From NCBI RefSeq assembly GCF_902506145.1, contig NZ_LR733534.1, positions 1 through 40,531 on the forward strand: a DNA stretch of 40,531 nucleotides, written 5' to 3'. This stretch comes from Burkholderia sp. 8Y. Lineage in GTDB: Bacteria > Pseudomonadota > Gammaproteobacteria > Burkholderiales > Burkholderiaceae. A program made the position numbers and the translations under genes. Shown piece after piece: positions 1 through 8,000 of the stretch. Numbering within the stretch: position 1 is the first letter of the stretch; every line of letters begins with the position of its first letter. The notes under the pieces were generated by a model, which saw nothing but the letters and a program-made list of their open reading frames with translations, did no database searches and had not been told where the DNA came from.

Positions 1-164
1 GCGTGCCGACCGCCATGTTCACGCCGCTGTTCGTGATCTCGCGCACCTCCGGATGGAGCGCGCACATCATCGAGCAGCGCATCGACAACAAGATCATCCG
101 GCCGAGCGCGAATTACACGGGGCCGGAGAATTTGAAGTTCGTGCCGATAAATAGGCGAAAATAG
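1..164 (+). CDS. prpC: 2-methylcitrate synthase PrpC, C-terminal end (partial)
   Basis: The open frame entering from the left edge (phase from base 3) encodes the last 53 residues and stops with TAG at 162-164. The peptide carries the citrate-synthase-family C-terminal pattern SRTSGWSAHIIEQR, then the RPSANYTGPE segment typical of 2-methylcitrate synthases. The Arg of IEQR is in the region that contacts the acid substrate in the family. PrpC condenses propionyl-CoA with oxaloacetate in the cytoplasm. Its position directly upstream of prpD and acnA fits the 2-methylcitrate cycle order. The start and active-site histidines lie outside the window. An 88-base gap follows before the next gene. Confidence 0.9.
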   Translation, partial: VPTAMFTPLFVISRTSGWSAHIIEQRIDNKIIRPSANYTGPENLKFVPINRRK

Positions 165-252
165 CGGGCTGCGCGATCGGAATTCGCGAGGTGAGATTCC
201 CATCCGCGCAGCAACCGCCATTCAACCCAAATGTTTTTGAAAGGTTTTACCG

Positions 253-774
253 ATGAATAAACTTCTGATCGCTGCAATCGTCGGCACGCTCGCCACCACG
301 AGCGTGTTCGTGAGCGCCGACGCCTTCGCCGCGACAACCGAATCGAGCGCGGCCAAGGCCAAACGCCCCGCTCCGGCGCGCCGCCTGATCAAGCGCAAGC
401 CCAAGGCCGAAGCGGCTGCGGCAGCGAAGACGGACCCGATTCCCGATGGCTCCGTGAAGTGGTCGTGCAAGGACGGCACGGCTTTCTACCTGAAAGGCGA
501 CATGAAACGTGACTCGATCGTCACGGTGAACTGGGCGAAGAAGGACTACAAGCTGCCGCGTCAGGACACGACGACCGGCGCCGACCGCTTCCACGACGCC
601 GCTACCGGCATGGATCTCGTCGTCATCCCGACGAAGGCCATGCTGTTCTCGGACAAGGACTCGTCGCGTCTCGCCGACGAGTGCATGACGGCCGAGATGG
701 CGGCAGGCGCGACCGCGCCCACGCAGGCGGAAGCGTTGAAGCAAAACCCGCTGTTGCTCAAGCCGGCGGAATAA
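253..774 (+). CDS. Exported MliC-like protein inside the prp operon
   Basis: A 173-residue protein with a Sec-type signal peptide (hydrophobic core about residues 3-20, likely cleavage after the AFA at about 25-27). An Ala/Lys/Pro-rich low-complexity linker follows to about residue 60. The folded part, about 65-147, starts with WSCKDG and ends with a second cysteine (DEC), with short beta-strand-like stretches between. That layout resembles the MliC/PliC lysozyme-inhibitor fold, in which two distant cysteines pair, but this is a pattern match only. It sits between prpC and prpD on the same strand, so it is probably co-transcribed, yet a periplasmic protein has no obvious step in the cytoplasmic cycle. 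Function unknown. Confidence 0.75.
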   Translation: MNKLLIAAIVGTLATTSVFVSADAFAATTESSAAKAKRPAPARRLIKRKPKAEAAAAAKTDPIPDGSVKWSCKDGTAFYLKGDMKRDSIVTVNWAKKDYKLPRQDTTTGADRFHDAATGMDLVVIPTKAMLFSDKDSSRLADECMTAEMAAGATAPTQAEALKQNPLLLKPAE

Positions 775-806
775 GCTACATCAGTATTTCAATACAGGAA
801 TCCTCG

Positions 807-2258
807 ATGTCCGCACCGATCTCCAATGTCCGGCCCGAACCGGACAAGGTACTCGTCGACATAGTCGACTATGTTCTTCATTACGACGTCGACAGCACGC
901 TTGCGCTGGAAACCGCGCGCAATTGCCTGATCGACACGCTCGGTTGCGGACTCGAAGCCCTCTCCTACCCCGCCTGCACCAAGCTGATGGGACCGATCGT
1001 GCCCGGCACGATCGTCCCCAACGGCGCGAAGGTGCCGGGCACCCAATTCCAGCTCGACCCGGTTCAGGCCGCGTTCAACATCGGCGCGATGATCCGCTGG
1101 CTCGACTTCAACGACACGTGGCTCGCGGCTGAATGGGGCCATCCGTCGGACAACCTCGGCGGGATTCTCGCCACGGCCGACTGGCTTTCGCGCAACGCCG
1201 TCGCGAGCGGCAAGAAGCCGCTTACGATGAAAGACGTCCTGATCGCCATGGTCAAGGCGCACGAAATTCAGGGCTGCATCGCGCTCGAAAACTCGTTCAA
1301 CGAGGTCGGGCTCGATCACGTGCTGCTCGTCAAGGTTGCATCGACCGCCGTGGTCGGGCAAATGATCGGGCTGTCGCGCGAAGAGCTGATCAACGCGGTG
1401 TCGCTCGCATTCGTCGACGGCCACTCGCTGCGCACGTATCGCCATGCGCCGAACACGGGCTCGCGCAAGTCGTGGGCCGCAGGCGACGCGACCTCGGGTG
1501 CCGTGCGTCTCGCGTTGATCGCGAAAACCGGCGAAATGGGCTATCCATCCGTTCTGACCGCCAAGACATGGGGCTTCTACGATGTCCTCTTCAAGGGCAA
1601 CGAGTTCAAGTTCCAGCGCCCCTATGGCTCGTACGTGATGGAGAACGTGCTCTTCAAGATTTCGTTCCCTGCCGAATTCCATTCGCAAACAGCGGTGGAA
1701 GCGGCCATGACGCTGCACGGCAAGCTAAAGGAAGCCGGCAAGGGCGTCGAAGACATTAGAAAGATCACCATTCGCACGCACGAAGCGGCGATTCGCATCA
1801 TCGACAAGAAAGGCCCGCTCGATAATCCCGCTGACCGCGATCACTGCATTCAGTACATGATCGCCGTGCCGCTGATTTTCGGGCGCCTGACCGCCGCCGA
1901 TTATGAAGATGTCGTGGCGAAAGACCCACGCATCGACACATTGCGCGCGAAGATGGAATGCGTGGAAGACCCGCAATTCACGAAGGACTATTTCGACCCG
2001 GACAAGCGGTCGATCGCGAACGCGCTGACCGTCGAATTCAACGACGGCACGAAGCTGGACGAAATCGCGGTCGATTATCCGATCGGTCACAAGCGCCGCC
2101 GCGCGGACGGCATTCCGCTGCTCATCGAGAAGTTCAGGACGAATCTCGCGCGGCGCTTTCCCACCAGGCAACAACAGGCGATCCTCGCGGTATCGCTGGA
2201 TCAGGCAAAGCTGGAAGCAATGCCGGTCAATGAATACGTCGATCTGTACGTGATTTAG
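807..2258 (+). CDS. prpD: 2-methylcitrate dehydratase PrpD
   Basis: 483 residues, the usual PrpD length. The start at 807 is chosen over upstream in-frame starts because an AGGAA ribosome site lies at 796-800 and the protein then begins at the family position. The MmgE/PrpD family is visible: an N-terminal helical domain with DTLGCGLEAL, and the conserved stretches WLDFNDTW, GHPSDNLGGIL and HAPNTGSRKSWAAGDA. PrpD dehydrates 2-methylcitrate to 2-methyl-cis-aconitate in the cytosol without an Fe-S cluster. It follows the MliC-like gene by 32 bases and precedes acnA by 69 bases, in one operon for propionyl-CoA disposal. No frameshift or missing segment is seen. Confidence 0.95.
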   Translation: MSAPISNVRPEPDKVLVDIVDYVLHYDVDSTLALETARNCLIDTLGCGLEALSYPACTKLMGPIVPGTIVPNGAKVPGTQFQLDPVQAAFNIGAMIRWLDFNDTWLAAEWGHPSDNLGGILATADWLSRNAVASGKKPLTMKDVLIAMVKAHEIQGCIALENSFNEVGLDHVLLVKVASTAVVGQMIGLSREELINAVSLAFVDGHSLRTYRHAPNTGSRKSWAAGDATSGAVRLALIAKTGEMGYPSVLTAKTWGFYDVLFKGNEFKFQRPYGSYVMENVLFKISFPAEFHSQTAVEAAMTLHGKLKEAGKGVEDIRKITIRTHEAAIRIIDKKGPLDNPADRDHCIQYMIAVPLIFGRLTAADYEDVVAKDPRIDTLRAKMECVEDPQFTKDYFDPDKRSIANALTVEFNDGTKLDEIAVDYPIGHKRRRADGIPLLIEKFRTNLARRFPTRQQQAILAVSLDQAKLEAMPVNEYVDLYVI

Positions 2259-2327
2259 TCGATCGACTCGGTCATACAGAAACGTTGCATCGAAGCTATT
2301 TCCTCGTTTAGCCCTAGGAAAATAACC

Positions 2328-5033
2328 ATGGCCCACAATCTCCACAATACGCTCAAGGAATTCGACAGCGGCTCCGGCAAAGGCAAGTACTACTCGCTGC
2401 CGCAACTCGGAAAAGCACTGAATGTCGACATTCAGCGCCTGCCGGTTTCGATTCGTCTCGTGCTCGAATCCGTGCTGCGCAATTACGACGAGAAGAAGAT
2501 CAGCGAAGAGCACATCAAGCAGCTCGCGAACTGGAAGCCGAACGCCCCGCGCGTCGATGAAATCCCGTTCGTCGTTGCGCGCGTCGTGCTGCAGGACTTC
2601 ACCGGCGTGCCGCTGCTCGCCGACATCGCCGCCATGCGCGGCGTGGCGAAGCGCACGGGCAAGGATCCGAAGGCGATCGAGCCGCTCGTGCCGGTGGATC
2701 TGGTCGTCGATCACTCGGTGCAGATCGACCATTTCCGCGAGCCGAACGCGCTCGACCTGAACATGAAGCTGGAATTCCAGCGCAACAACGAACGCTACCA
2801 GTTCATGAAGTGGGGCATGCAGGCGTTCGACACGTTCAAGGTCGTGCCGCCGGGCGTCGGCATCGTGCACCAGGTGAACCTGGAATACCTCGCGCGCGGC
2901 GTCCACAAGAAAGACGGCGTCTATTATCCGGACACGCTCGTCGGCACGGACAGCCACACGACGATGATCAACGGCATCGGCGTCGTGGGCTGGGGCGTGG
3001 GCGGCATCGAAGCGGAAGCGGGCATGCTCGGCCAGCCGGTGTACTTCCTGACGCCGGACGTGGTCGGCGTCGAGCTGAAGGGCAAGCTGCGCGAAGGCTG
3101 CACGGCCACCGACCTCGTGCTGACCATCACCGAAATGCTGCGCAAGGAGAAAGTCGTCGGCAAGTTCGTCGAATTCTTCGGCGAAGGCACGGCGTCGATC
3201 GCAGTGCCAGACCGCGCGACCATCGGCAACATGGCGCCGGAATACGGCGCGACCATGGGCTTTTTCCCGGTCGACGAAAAGACCATCGACTACTTCCAGG
3301 GCACGGGCCGCACCGACGAAGAAATTTCGGCGTTCGAGAACTACTTCAAGGCGCAGAACCTCTGGGGCGTGCCGAAGGCCGGCGACATCGACTACACCAA
3401 GACGCTGACGCTCGATCTCTCGACTGTCGCGCCGTCGCTCGCGGGTCCGAAGCGTCCGCAAGACCGCATCGAGATCGGCAACGTGAAGAGCACGTTCACC
3501 GACCTGTTCTCGAAGCCGGTCGGCGAAAACGGCTTCGCGAAGAAGCCGGACGACCTGCAAGCGACGTACAAGACGGCGGACGGCATCGACGTGAAGAATG
3601 GCGACGTGCTGATCGCGGCCATCACCTCATGCACGAACACGTCGAACCCGAGCGTGCTGCTCGCGGCCGGCCTGCTCGCGAAGAAGGCCGTCGAAGCCGG
3701 CCTGACGGTGGCGCCGCACATCAAGACGTCGCTCGCGCCGGGATCGCGCATCGTCACCGAGTATCTGACGAAGACGAACCTGCTGACGTATCTCGACCAG
3801 CTCGGCTTCACGCTCGCCGCTTACGGCTGCACGACGTGTATCGGCAATGCAGGCGACCTGACGCCGGAACTGAACGACGCCATCGTGAAGAACGATATCG
3901 TCGCGGCCGCCGTGCTGTCGGGCAACCGCAACTTCGAGGCGCGCATTCACCCGAACATCCGAGCCAACTTCCTGGCATCGCCGCCGCTGGTCGTGGCGTA
4001 CGCGATCGCCGGCAACATCACGCGCGATCTGATGACCGAGCCTGTCGGCCAAGGCAAGGATGGCCGCGACGTGTTCCTGGGCGACATCTGGCCGACGAGC
4101 GAGGAAGTGCACGCGCTGCTCAAGTTCGCGCTCGACGCCGAAGCGTTCCGCGAGAACTACTCGCAGCTCACGAAGGAAGGCGACCTGTGGAGCAAGATCG
4201 CGGGCGAAACCGGTCAGGTCTATGACTGGCCGAAGTCGACGTACATCGCAGAGCCGCCGTTCTTCGGCGACGACTTCTCGATGAAGCCGGCCGATTCGAT
4301 CCCCGCCGTGACGAACGCGCGCGCGCTCGGCATCTTCGGCGATTCGGTGACGACGGACCACATCAGCCCGGCGGGTTCGATCAAGGAAACGTCGCCGGCG
4401 GGCGTGTGGCTGAAGGCGAACGGCGTGCAGAAGGCCGACTTCAACAGCTACGGCTCGCGCCGCGGCAACCACGACGTGATGATGCGCGGCACCTTCGCGA
4501 ACGTGCGGATCAAGAACCTGATGATTCCGGCGAAAGCGGACGGCACGCGCGTGGAAGGCGGCCTGACGATCCATCAGCCGAGCGGCGAACAACTGTCGAT
4601 TTACGACGCCGCGATGAAGTACATCGACCAAGGCACGCCGACGATCGTCTTCGCGGGCGAAGAGTACGGCACGGGTTCGTCGCGCGACTGGGCGGCGAAG
4701 GGCACGCAACTGCTCGGCGTGAAGGCCGTGGTCGCGCGCAGCTTCGAGCGTATCCATCGCTCGAACCTGGTCGGCATGGGCGTGCTGCCGCTGCAGTTCA
4801 AGGGCTCGGATAGCGTGCAGTCGCTCAACATCACGGGCGACGAGACGTATGACATCGAAGGCCTGGGCGACGACTTCAAGCCGCAGCAGGAAGTCACGCT
4901 GGTGATTCACCGCAAGGATGGCAAGGACGATCGCGTGCAGGTGCTGCTGCGTATCGATACGCCGATTGAAGTGGACTACTACAAGCACGGCGGGATTCTG
5001 CCGTTCGTGCTGCGCTCGCTGCTCGCGGCTTAA
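2328..5033 (+). CDS. acnA: Aconitate hydratase A (AcnA), Fe-S
   Basis: 901 residues, full length for the AcnA/IRP1 type. The three [4Fe-4S] ligand cysteines are in place: Cys435 (SCTNTSNP) and Cys501/Cys504 (GCTTCIGN). The GTDSHTTM motif in domain 1 and the C-terminal swivel domain with EEYGTGSSRDWAAKG and RSFERIHRSNL are intact. It hydrates cis-aconitate and, in this context, probably 2-methyl-cis-aconitate to 2-methylisocitrate. The N-terminus and close match to AcnA argue against AcnD, although prp operons of other bacteria carry AcnD. An operon-ending double hairpin follows 20 bases after the stop. Confidence 0.95.
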   Translation: MAHNLHNTLKEFDSGSGKGKYYSLPQLGKALNVDIQRLPVSIRLVLESVLRNYDEKKISEEHIKQLANWKPNAPRVDEIPFVVARVVLQDFTGVPLLADIAAMRGVAKRTGKDPKAIEPLVPVDLVVDHSVQIDHFREPNALDLNMKLEFQRNNERYQFMKWGMQAFDTFKVVPPGVGIVHQVNLEYLARGVHKKDGVYYPDTLVGTDSHTTMINGIGVVGWGVGGIEAEAGMLGQPVYFLTPDVVGVELKGKLREGCTATDLVLTITEMLRKEKVVGKFVEFFGEGTASIAVPDRATIGNMAPEYGATMGFFPVDEKTIDYFQGTGRTDEEISAFENYFKAQNLWGVPKAGDIDYTKTLTLDLSTVAPSLAGPKRPQDRIEIGNVKSTFTDLFSKPVGENGFAKKPDDLQATYKTADGIDVKNGDVLIAAITSCTNTSNPSVLLAAGLLAKKAVEAGLTVAPHIKTSLAPGSRIVTEYLTKTNLLTYLDQLGFTLAAYGCTTCIGNAGDLTPELNDAIVKNDIVAAAVLSGNRNFEARIHPNIRANFLASPPLVVAYAIAGNITRDLMTEPVGQGKDGRDVFLGDIWPTSEEVHALLKFALDAEAFRENYSQLTKEGDLWSKIAGETGQVYDWPKSTYIAEPPFFGDDFSMKPADSIPAVTNARALGIFGDSVTTDHISPAGSIKETSPAGVWLKANGVQKADFNSYGSRRGNHDVMMRGTFANVRIKNLMIPAKADGTRVEGGLTIHQPSGEQLSIYDAAMKYIDQGTPTIVFAGEEYGTGSSRDWAAKGTQLLGVKAVVARSFERIHRSNLVGMGVLPLQFKGSDSVQSLNITGDETYDIEGLGDDFKPQQEVTLVIHRKDGKDDRVQVLLRIDTPIEVDYYKHGGILPFVLRSLLAA

Positions 5034-5054
5034 GCTTGAGTGTTTTGCAGGTGA

Positions 5055-5108
5055 CCGCGCCCGAAAGGGCGCGGGAACATTGGACCCGGCCTTGGCCGGG
5101 TTTTTTTT
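5055..5108 (+). terminator. Rho-independent terminator of the prp operon, with a preceding hairpin
   Basis: The stem ACCCGGCC / GGCCGGGT with a TT loop (5084-5101) runs into eight consecutive T (5101-5108), a textbook intrinsic terminator just after acnA. Directly before it, 5055-5074 forms a perfect 8-bp stem CCGCGCCC/GGGCGCGG capped by a GAAA tetraloop. That first hairpin has no U-tract and may stabilise the 3' end of the transcript. Confidence 0.9.
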
Positions 5109-5139
5109 GCGTGCGTGGCATCCGTGCGCCACCGCCCCC

Positions 5140-5751
5140 TCACATCGGCGGCACAACCCCGCCCTTCTCCACCACGATCCGCTGCGCGGCAAAATCCCCA
5201 CCATCCGGGCTCGCCAGCACGAAAATCTTCTTCCCCGGCTTCAGATCATCATGCGTGGCGGGCGCGAACGTCACCACCGGCACGTTCTCCGGCACCGTGA
5301 TCGAGCTCGACCCGCCCTTGTACGACAGCTTCAGATCGCGTCCGCTCGTGCCCTGAACGACCTGATCGACATTCGCGTTCGTCATCGAGCTTTGCGGCCC
5401 GAGGTCCCACGCATAATGACCTTCGCCCGTGCCGCGCGCCGCTTCCGGGAACACCAGCACTTCGGTCGCCGTGAGCTTGCCATCGGTGCCCGTCGTCGCA
5501 GCCGTGCCGACGAATTCGCCCGGCTTGATGTCCTGCAGTGCGATGTTCCTGAGCGCCGTCACGGGCGTGTCGGCCTTCACAGTGACCTTGACCGTATCGC
5601 CGCTACGACGATGCACCGTGAGCGTGTCGCCCGAAATCGCGACGATATCGCCGCGAATACGCGTGGGCTTGGCGGCGGGCGTTTGCGCGAACGCGGCAGC
5701 CGTGAATGCGAGCGCCGCGATGCTGACGCCGAGTTTCATGCGAATCCACAT
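5140..5751 (-). CDS. Exported DUF5666-like protein
   Basis: 203 residues with a clear signal peptide (MKLGVSIAALAFTAAAFA, cleavage likely after AFAQ). The mature part is a beta-rich repeat of small barrels: GDIVAISGDTLTVHRRSGD near the start and a second segment ending LKPGKKIFVLASPDGG. This matches DUF5666-type proteins, whose biochemical role is not established. An AAGGAGA ribosome site precedes the start. It is the third gene of a minus-strand operon after the cytochrome b and the molybdopterin oxidoreductase (48-base gap), so a periplasmic partner role is plausible but inferred. It converges on acnA. Confidence 0.75.
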   Translation of the reverse strand: MWIRMKLGVSIAALAFTAAAFAQTPAAKPTRIRGDIVAISGDTLTVHRRSGDTVKVTVKADTPVTALRNIALQDIKPGEFVGTAATTGTDGKLTATEVLVFPEAARGTGEGHYAWDLGPQSSMTNANVDQVVQGTSGRDLKLSYKGGSSSITVPENVPVVTFAPATHDDLKPGKKIFVLASPDGGDFAAQRIVVEKGGVVPPM

Positions 5752-5799
5752 GCAATCTCCTTCTGGTTGAACAAACTAGCGAACGTTGAAGTCACCTCG

Positions 5800-6567
5800 T
5801 CACGAACCGCCGAACCAGTTGTAGCCCTGGTTCTCCCAATAGCCGCCCGGATATTCGTTGGTGACGGTGATCGCCACGATATGCTTCGGGTTCTTGTAGC
5901 CGAGCTTGGTCGGCATGCGCAGCTTCATCGGGAAGCCGTATTTCGGCGGCAGGATCTGGCCGTCATAAGTCAGCGTGAGCAGCGTTTGCGCGTGCAGCGC
6001 GGTCGGCATGTCGATGCTCGTCGAGTAGTTATCCGCGCAGTGGAACGCGACATACTTCGCGCTCGTATCCGCGCCGGCGCGCGCCAGAAAGTGCGCGAAG
6101 CGCACGCCGCCCCATTTGCCGATCGCGCTCCATCCTTCTATGCAGATATGCCGCGTGATCTGGCTTTCCTGCGGCATTGCGTGGAGTTCGTCGAGCGTCC
6201 ACACGCGCTTGCCCTGCACGAGACCGCCGACTGCCAGCTTGTACGCGGACGGATCGACTTCCGGCACTTCGTCGATGTCATAGAACGCGTTGAACGGAAA
6301 CGGCCGCGTGATCATCGATTCGGGATACGTCGGCGCGAGCTTGTTCGGATCGAAGAGCAGCGCCTGCGCGTCGTCGTTCAGCGACGAAATTTTGCGCAGC
6401 ATCGCGCTGACGGATGTGTCGTCGGTGATATTGCAGCCCGACAGCATCACGAGGCTGCCGAGCGAAAGAATGCGCTTGCCGAACAAACGCCGCGCGGGCG
6501 CTTTGAGTTCCTTCGCTGCGTCCTTGATGATGGACTCGGCGTCGAGTGTGTTCCTGCTGATCCGCAT
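5800..6567 (-). CDS. Exported molybdopterin-dependent oxidoreductase, sulfite-oxidase/MsrP fold
   Basis: 255 residues. The SUOX/YedY molybdopterin-binding domain spans about 85-240. The probable molybdenum-ligand cysteine is Cys142 in RHICIEGWSAIGKWGG, and the late motif PMKLRMPTKLGYKNPKHI is also family-typical. The N-terminus has a twin-arginine-like RRLFGKR followed by a hydrophobic stretch and a lipobox LSGC (Cys45), so a Tat-exported lipoprotein is likely. Its start lies 4 bases after the cytochrome b stop, suggesting translational coupling and a direct electron-transfer pair. It resembles MsrP (periplasmic methionine sulfoxide reductase) in layout, but the substrate cannot be told from sequence. 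Confidence 0.85.
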   Translation of the reverse strand: MRISRNTLDAESIIKDAAKELKAPARRLFGKRILSLGSLVMLSGCNITDDTSVSAMLRKISSLNDDAQALLFDPNKLAPTYPESMITRPFPFNAFYDIDEVPEVDPSAYKLAVGGLVQGKRVWTLDELHAMPQESQITRHICIEGWSAIGKWGGVRFAHFLARAGADTSAKYVAFHCADNYSTSIDMPTALHAQTLLTLTYDGQILPPKYGFPMKLRMPTKLGYKNPKHIVAITVTNEYPGGYWENQGYNWFGGS

Positions 6568-6571
6568 GGCG

Positions 6572-7204
6572 TCAACGTCCTCTGATCATCAGTACGAGCG
6601 AGCGCGGCACGAGCGCGACCATCGCCACATGCAGCACGACGAACGCGACGAGAAAGCTCATGCCGAAAAAGTGCACGACGCGGGCGTTGTCATAGCCGCC
6701 CATCAGCGCACGCAGCCACGGAAACTGCACGGACTTCCACACGACCAGCCCCGACAGAATAATGACGAAGATATCCACGATCACCGCCAGATACGCGAGC
6801 TTTTGCACCGCGTTGTAATGCGTGAGATCGTCGTGGCCGAGCTTGCCGCGCAGCGCGGCGAACGCATCGCCGAACACGCTCCTGATGCTCAACGGAAGCA
6901 TGCGCCGGCGCAGGCGGCCGGTCGCCACGTTCATCGCGAGATAGACGATGAAGTTCGCGACGAGCAGCCACATCGCCGCGAAATGCCACTGGAGCGCGCC
7001 GCCGAGCCAGCCGCCGAGCGTGACGGCGGGAGAGAACGTGAGCGCCTTGAAGATGGGCGACGCGTTATAAATCTGCCAGCCGCTCGTTACCATCACGACG
7101 ATGGCAAGCGCATTCACCCAATGCGTGATGCGCAGCCACAGCGGCTGGACCGTGTGAAGTGTCCGTTCTTGCACGTATTGCCTCGCGAGTTGATGATCGA
7201 GCAT
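6572..7204 (-). CDS. Membrane cytochrome b, haem-binding b561/thiosulfate-reductase type
   Basis: 210 residues with four or five hydrophobic helices. Candidate haem ligands are His28 (RITHW), His74 (QWHF), His178 (VVHFFG) and His192 (VLHVA), spaced as in Ni-hydrogenase/b561-like cytochromes that carry two b haems. It probably passes quinol electrons across the inner membrane to the coupled molybdopterin enzyme. It differs from MsrQ (YedZ), which belongs to the ferric-reductase family, so this is a non-standard partner. It is the first gene of the minus-strand operon and is divergent from the two-component genes. No clear ribosome site is visible before the ATG. Confidence 0.85.
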   Translation of the reverse strand: MLDHQLARQYVQERTLHTVQPLWLRITHWVNALAIVVMVTSGWQIYNASPIFKALTFSPAVTLGGWLGGALQWHFAAMWLLVANFIVYLAMNVATGRLRRRMLPLSIRSVFGDAFAALRGKLGHDDLTHYNAVQKLAYLAVIVDIFVIILSGLVVWKSVQFPWLRALMGGYDNARVVHFFGMSFLVAFVVLHVAMVALVPRSLVLMIRGR

Positions 7205-7249
7205 GGACGCATGCTAACGGTCGCGCGCTGATCGATCGATGACCTCTCC

Positions 7250-7265
7250 ATGACGTTTTTGTCAT
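7250..7265. promoter_or_regulatory. CusR/HprR-type inverted-repeat box
   Basis: ATGACGTTTTTGTCAT is an inverted repeat (ATGAC/GTCAT) in the 7205-7328 divergent region. From memory, CusR and HprR of enterobacteria bind boxes of the form ATGACAAnnTTGTCAT, and this matches all but two of the fixed positions. It lies 46 bases from the cytochrome b start and 64 from the response regulator start, so it could serve both promoters. A TAGAAT -10-like hexamer lies at 7293-7298 on the plus strand. Confidence 0.6.
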
Positions 7266-7328
7266 TTACGCGGGACAAGCGCGGACGCTCGATAGAATCA
7301 TGTCAACATGATAACGAAGCTCGCGCGC

Positions 7329-8000
7329 ATGACCATCCTCGTGATCGAAGACGACCGCAAGACCGGCGATTACCTGAAAAAAGGGCTCATCGAGTCCGGT
7401 TATCAGGTCGATCTCGTGCGCAACGGCACGGACGGCCTGCATCAGGCGCTCGCGAACCCGTATGAGTTGATCGTGCTGGACGTCATGCTGCCCGGCATCG
7501 ACGGATGGCAAGTCATGGCGGCGCTACGCGCGAAGCGTGACTTGCCTGTCATTTTTCTCACGGCGCGCGATCACGTCACCGACCGCATTCACGGACTGGA
7601 ACTCGGCGCGGACGATTACCTCGTCAAGCCGTTCTCCTTCACGGAGCTTGTCTTGCGCATTCGCACGCTGTTGCGTCGCGGCGTGATGCGCGAATCGGAT
7701 ACGTTTCAGATCGCCGATTTGCATGTGGATGTCTTGCGCCGCAAAGTCACGCGCAAGGGCATCGACATCGTGTTGACGAACAAGGAATTCGCACTGCTGC
7801 ATCTCTTTTGCAAGCATCCGGGCGAGGCGCTGTCTCGCACGCTCATTGCGTCAGAAGTCTGGGACATGAACTTCGACAGCGATACCAACGTGGTCGATGT
7901 CGCCGTCAAACGCCTGCGTGCGAAGATCGACAATCCGTTCGAGCCGAAGCTCATTCACACGGTGCGCAGCATCGGCTATTCGTTCGGAGAAGACGCTTGA
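7329..8000 (+). CDS. OmpR/CusR-family response regulator (IrlR/HprR-like)
   Basis: 223 residues. The receiver domain has the acidic pair D8/D9, phospho-acceptor D51 (VLDVMLPG), T78 and K100 (VKPFSF). The C-terminal winged helix ends with the VRSIGYSF motif of OmpR regulators. The N-terminus matches the CusR subgroup start, so 7329 is preferred over the in-frame ATG at 7308. The latter would sit only about 10 bases after the TAGAAT hexamer. It overlaps the kinase gene by 4 bases. The neighbouring exported molybdoenzyme suggests a periplasmic stress (oxidant or metal) regulon; the signal is not known. Confidence 0.92.
   Translation: MTILVIEDDRKTGDYLKKGLIESGYQVDLVRNGTDGLHQALANPYELIVLDVMLPGIDGWQVMAALRAKRDLPVIFLTARDHVTDRIHGLELGADDYLVKPFSFTELVLRIRTLLRRGVMRESDTFQIADLHVDVLRRKVTRKGIDIVLTNKEFALLHLFCKHPGEALSRTLIASEVWDMNFDSDTNVVDVAVKRLRAKIDNPFEPKLIHTVRSIGYSFGEDA

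Noticed and set aside
1725..3560. 611-codon open frame on the minus strand opposite prpD and acnA
   Set aside because: Arg/His/Asp-rich composition typical of a high-GC shadow; prpD and acnA on the plus strand are complete and have conserved motifs.
3627..5204. 525-codon minus-strand frame opposite acnA
   Set aside because: Shadow of acnA; no ribosome site or recognisable domain, and it crosses the terminator hairpins.
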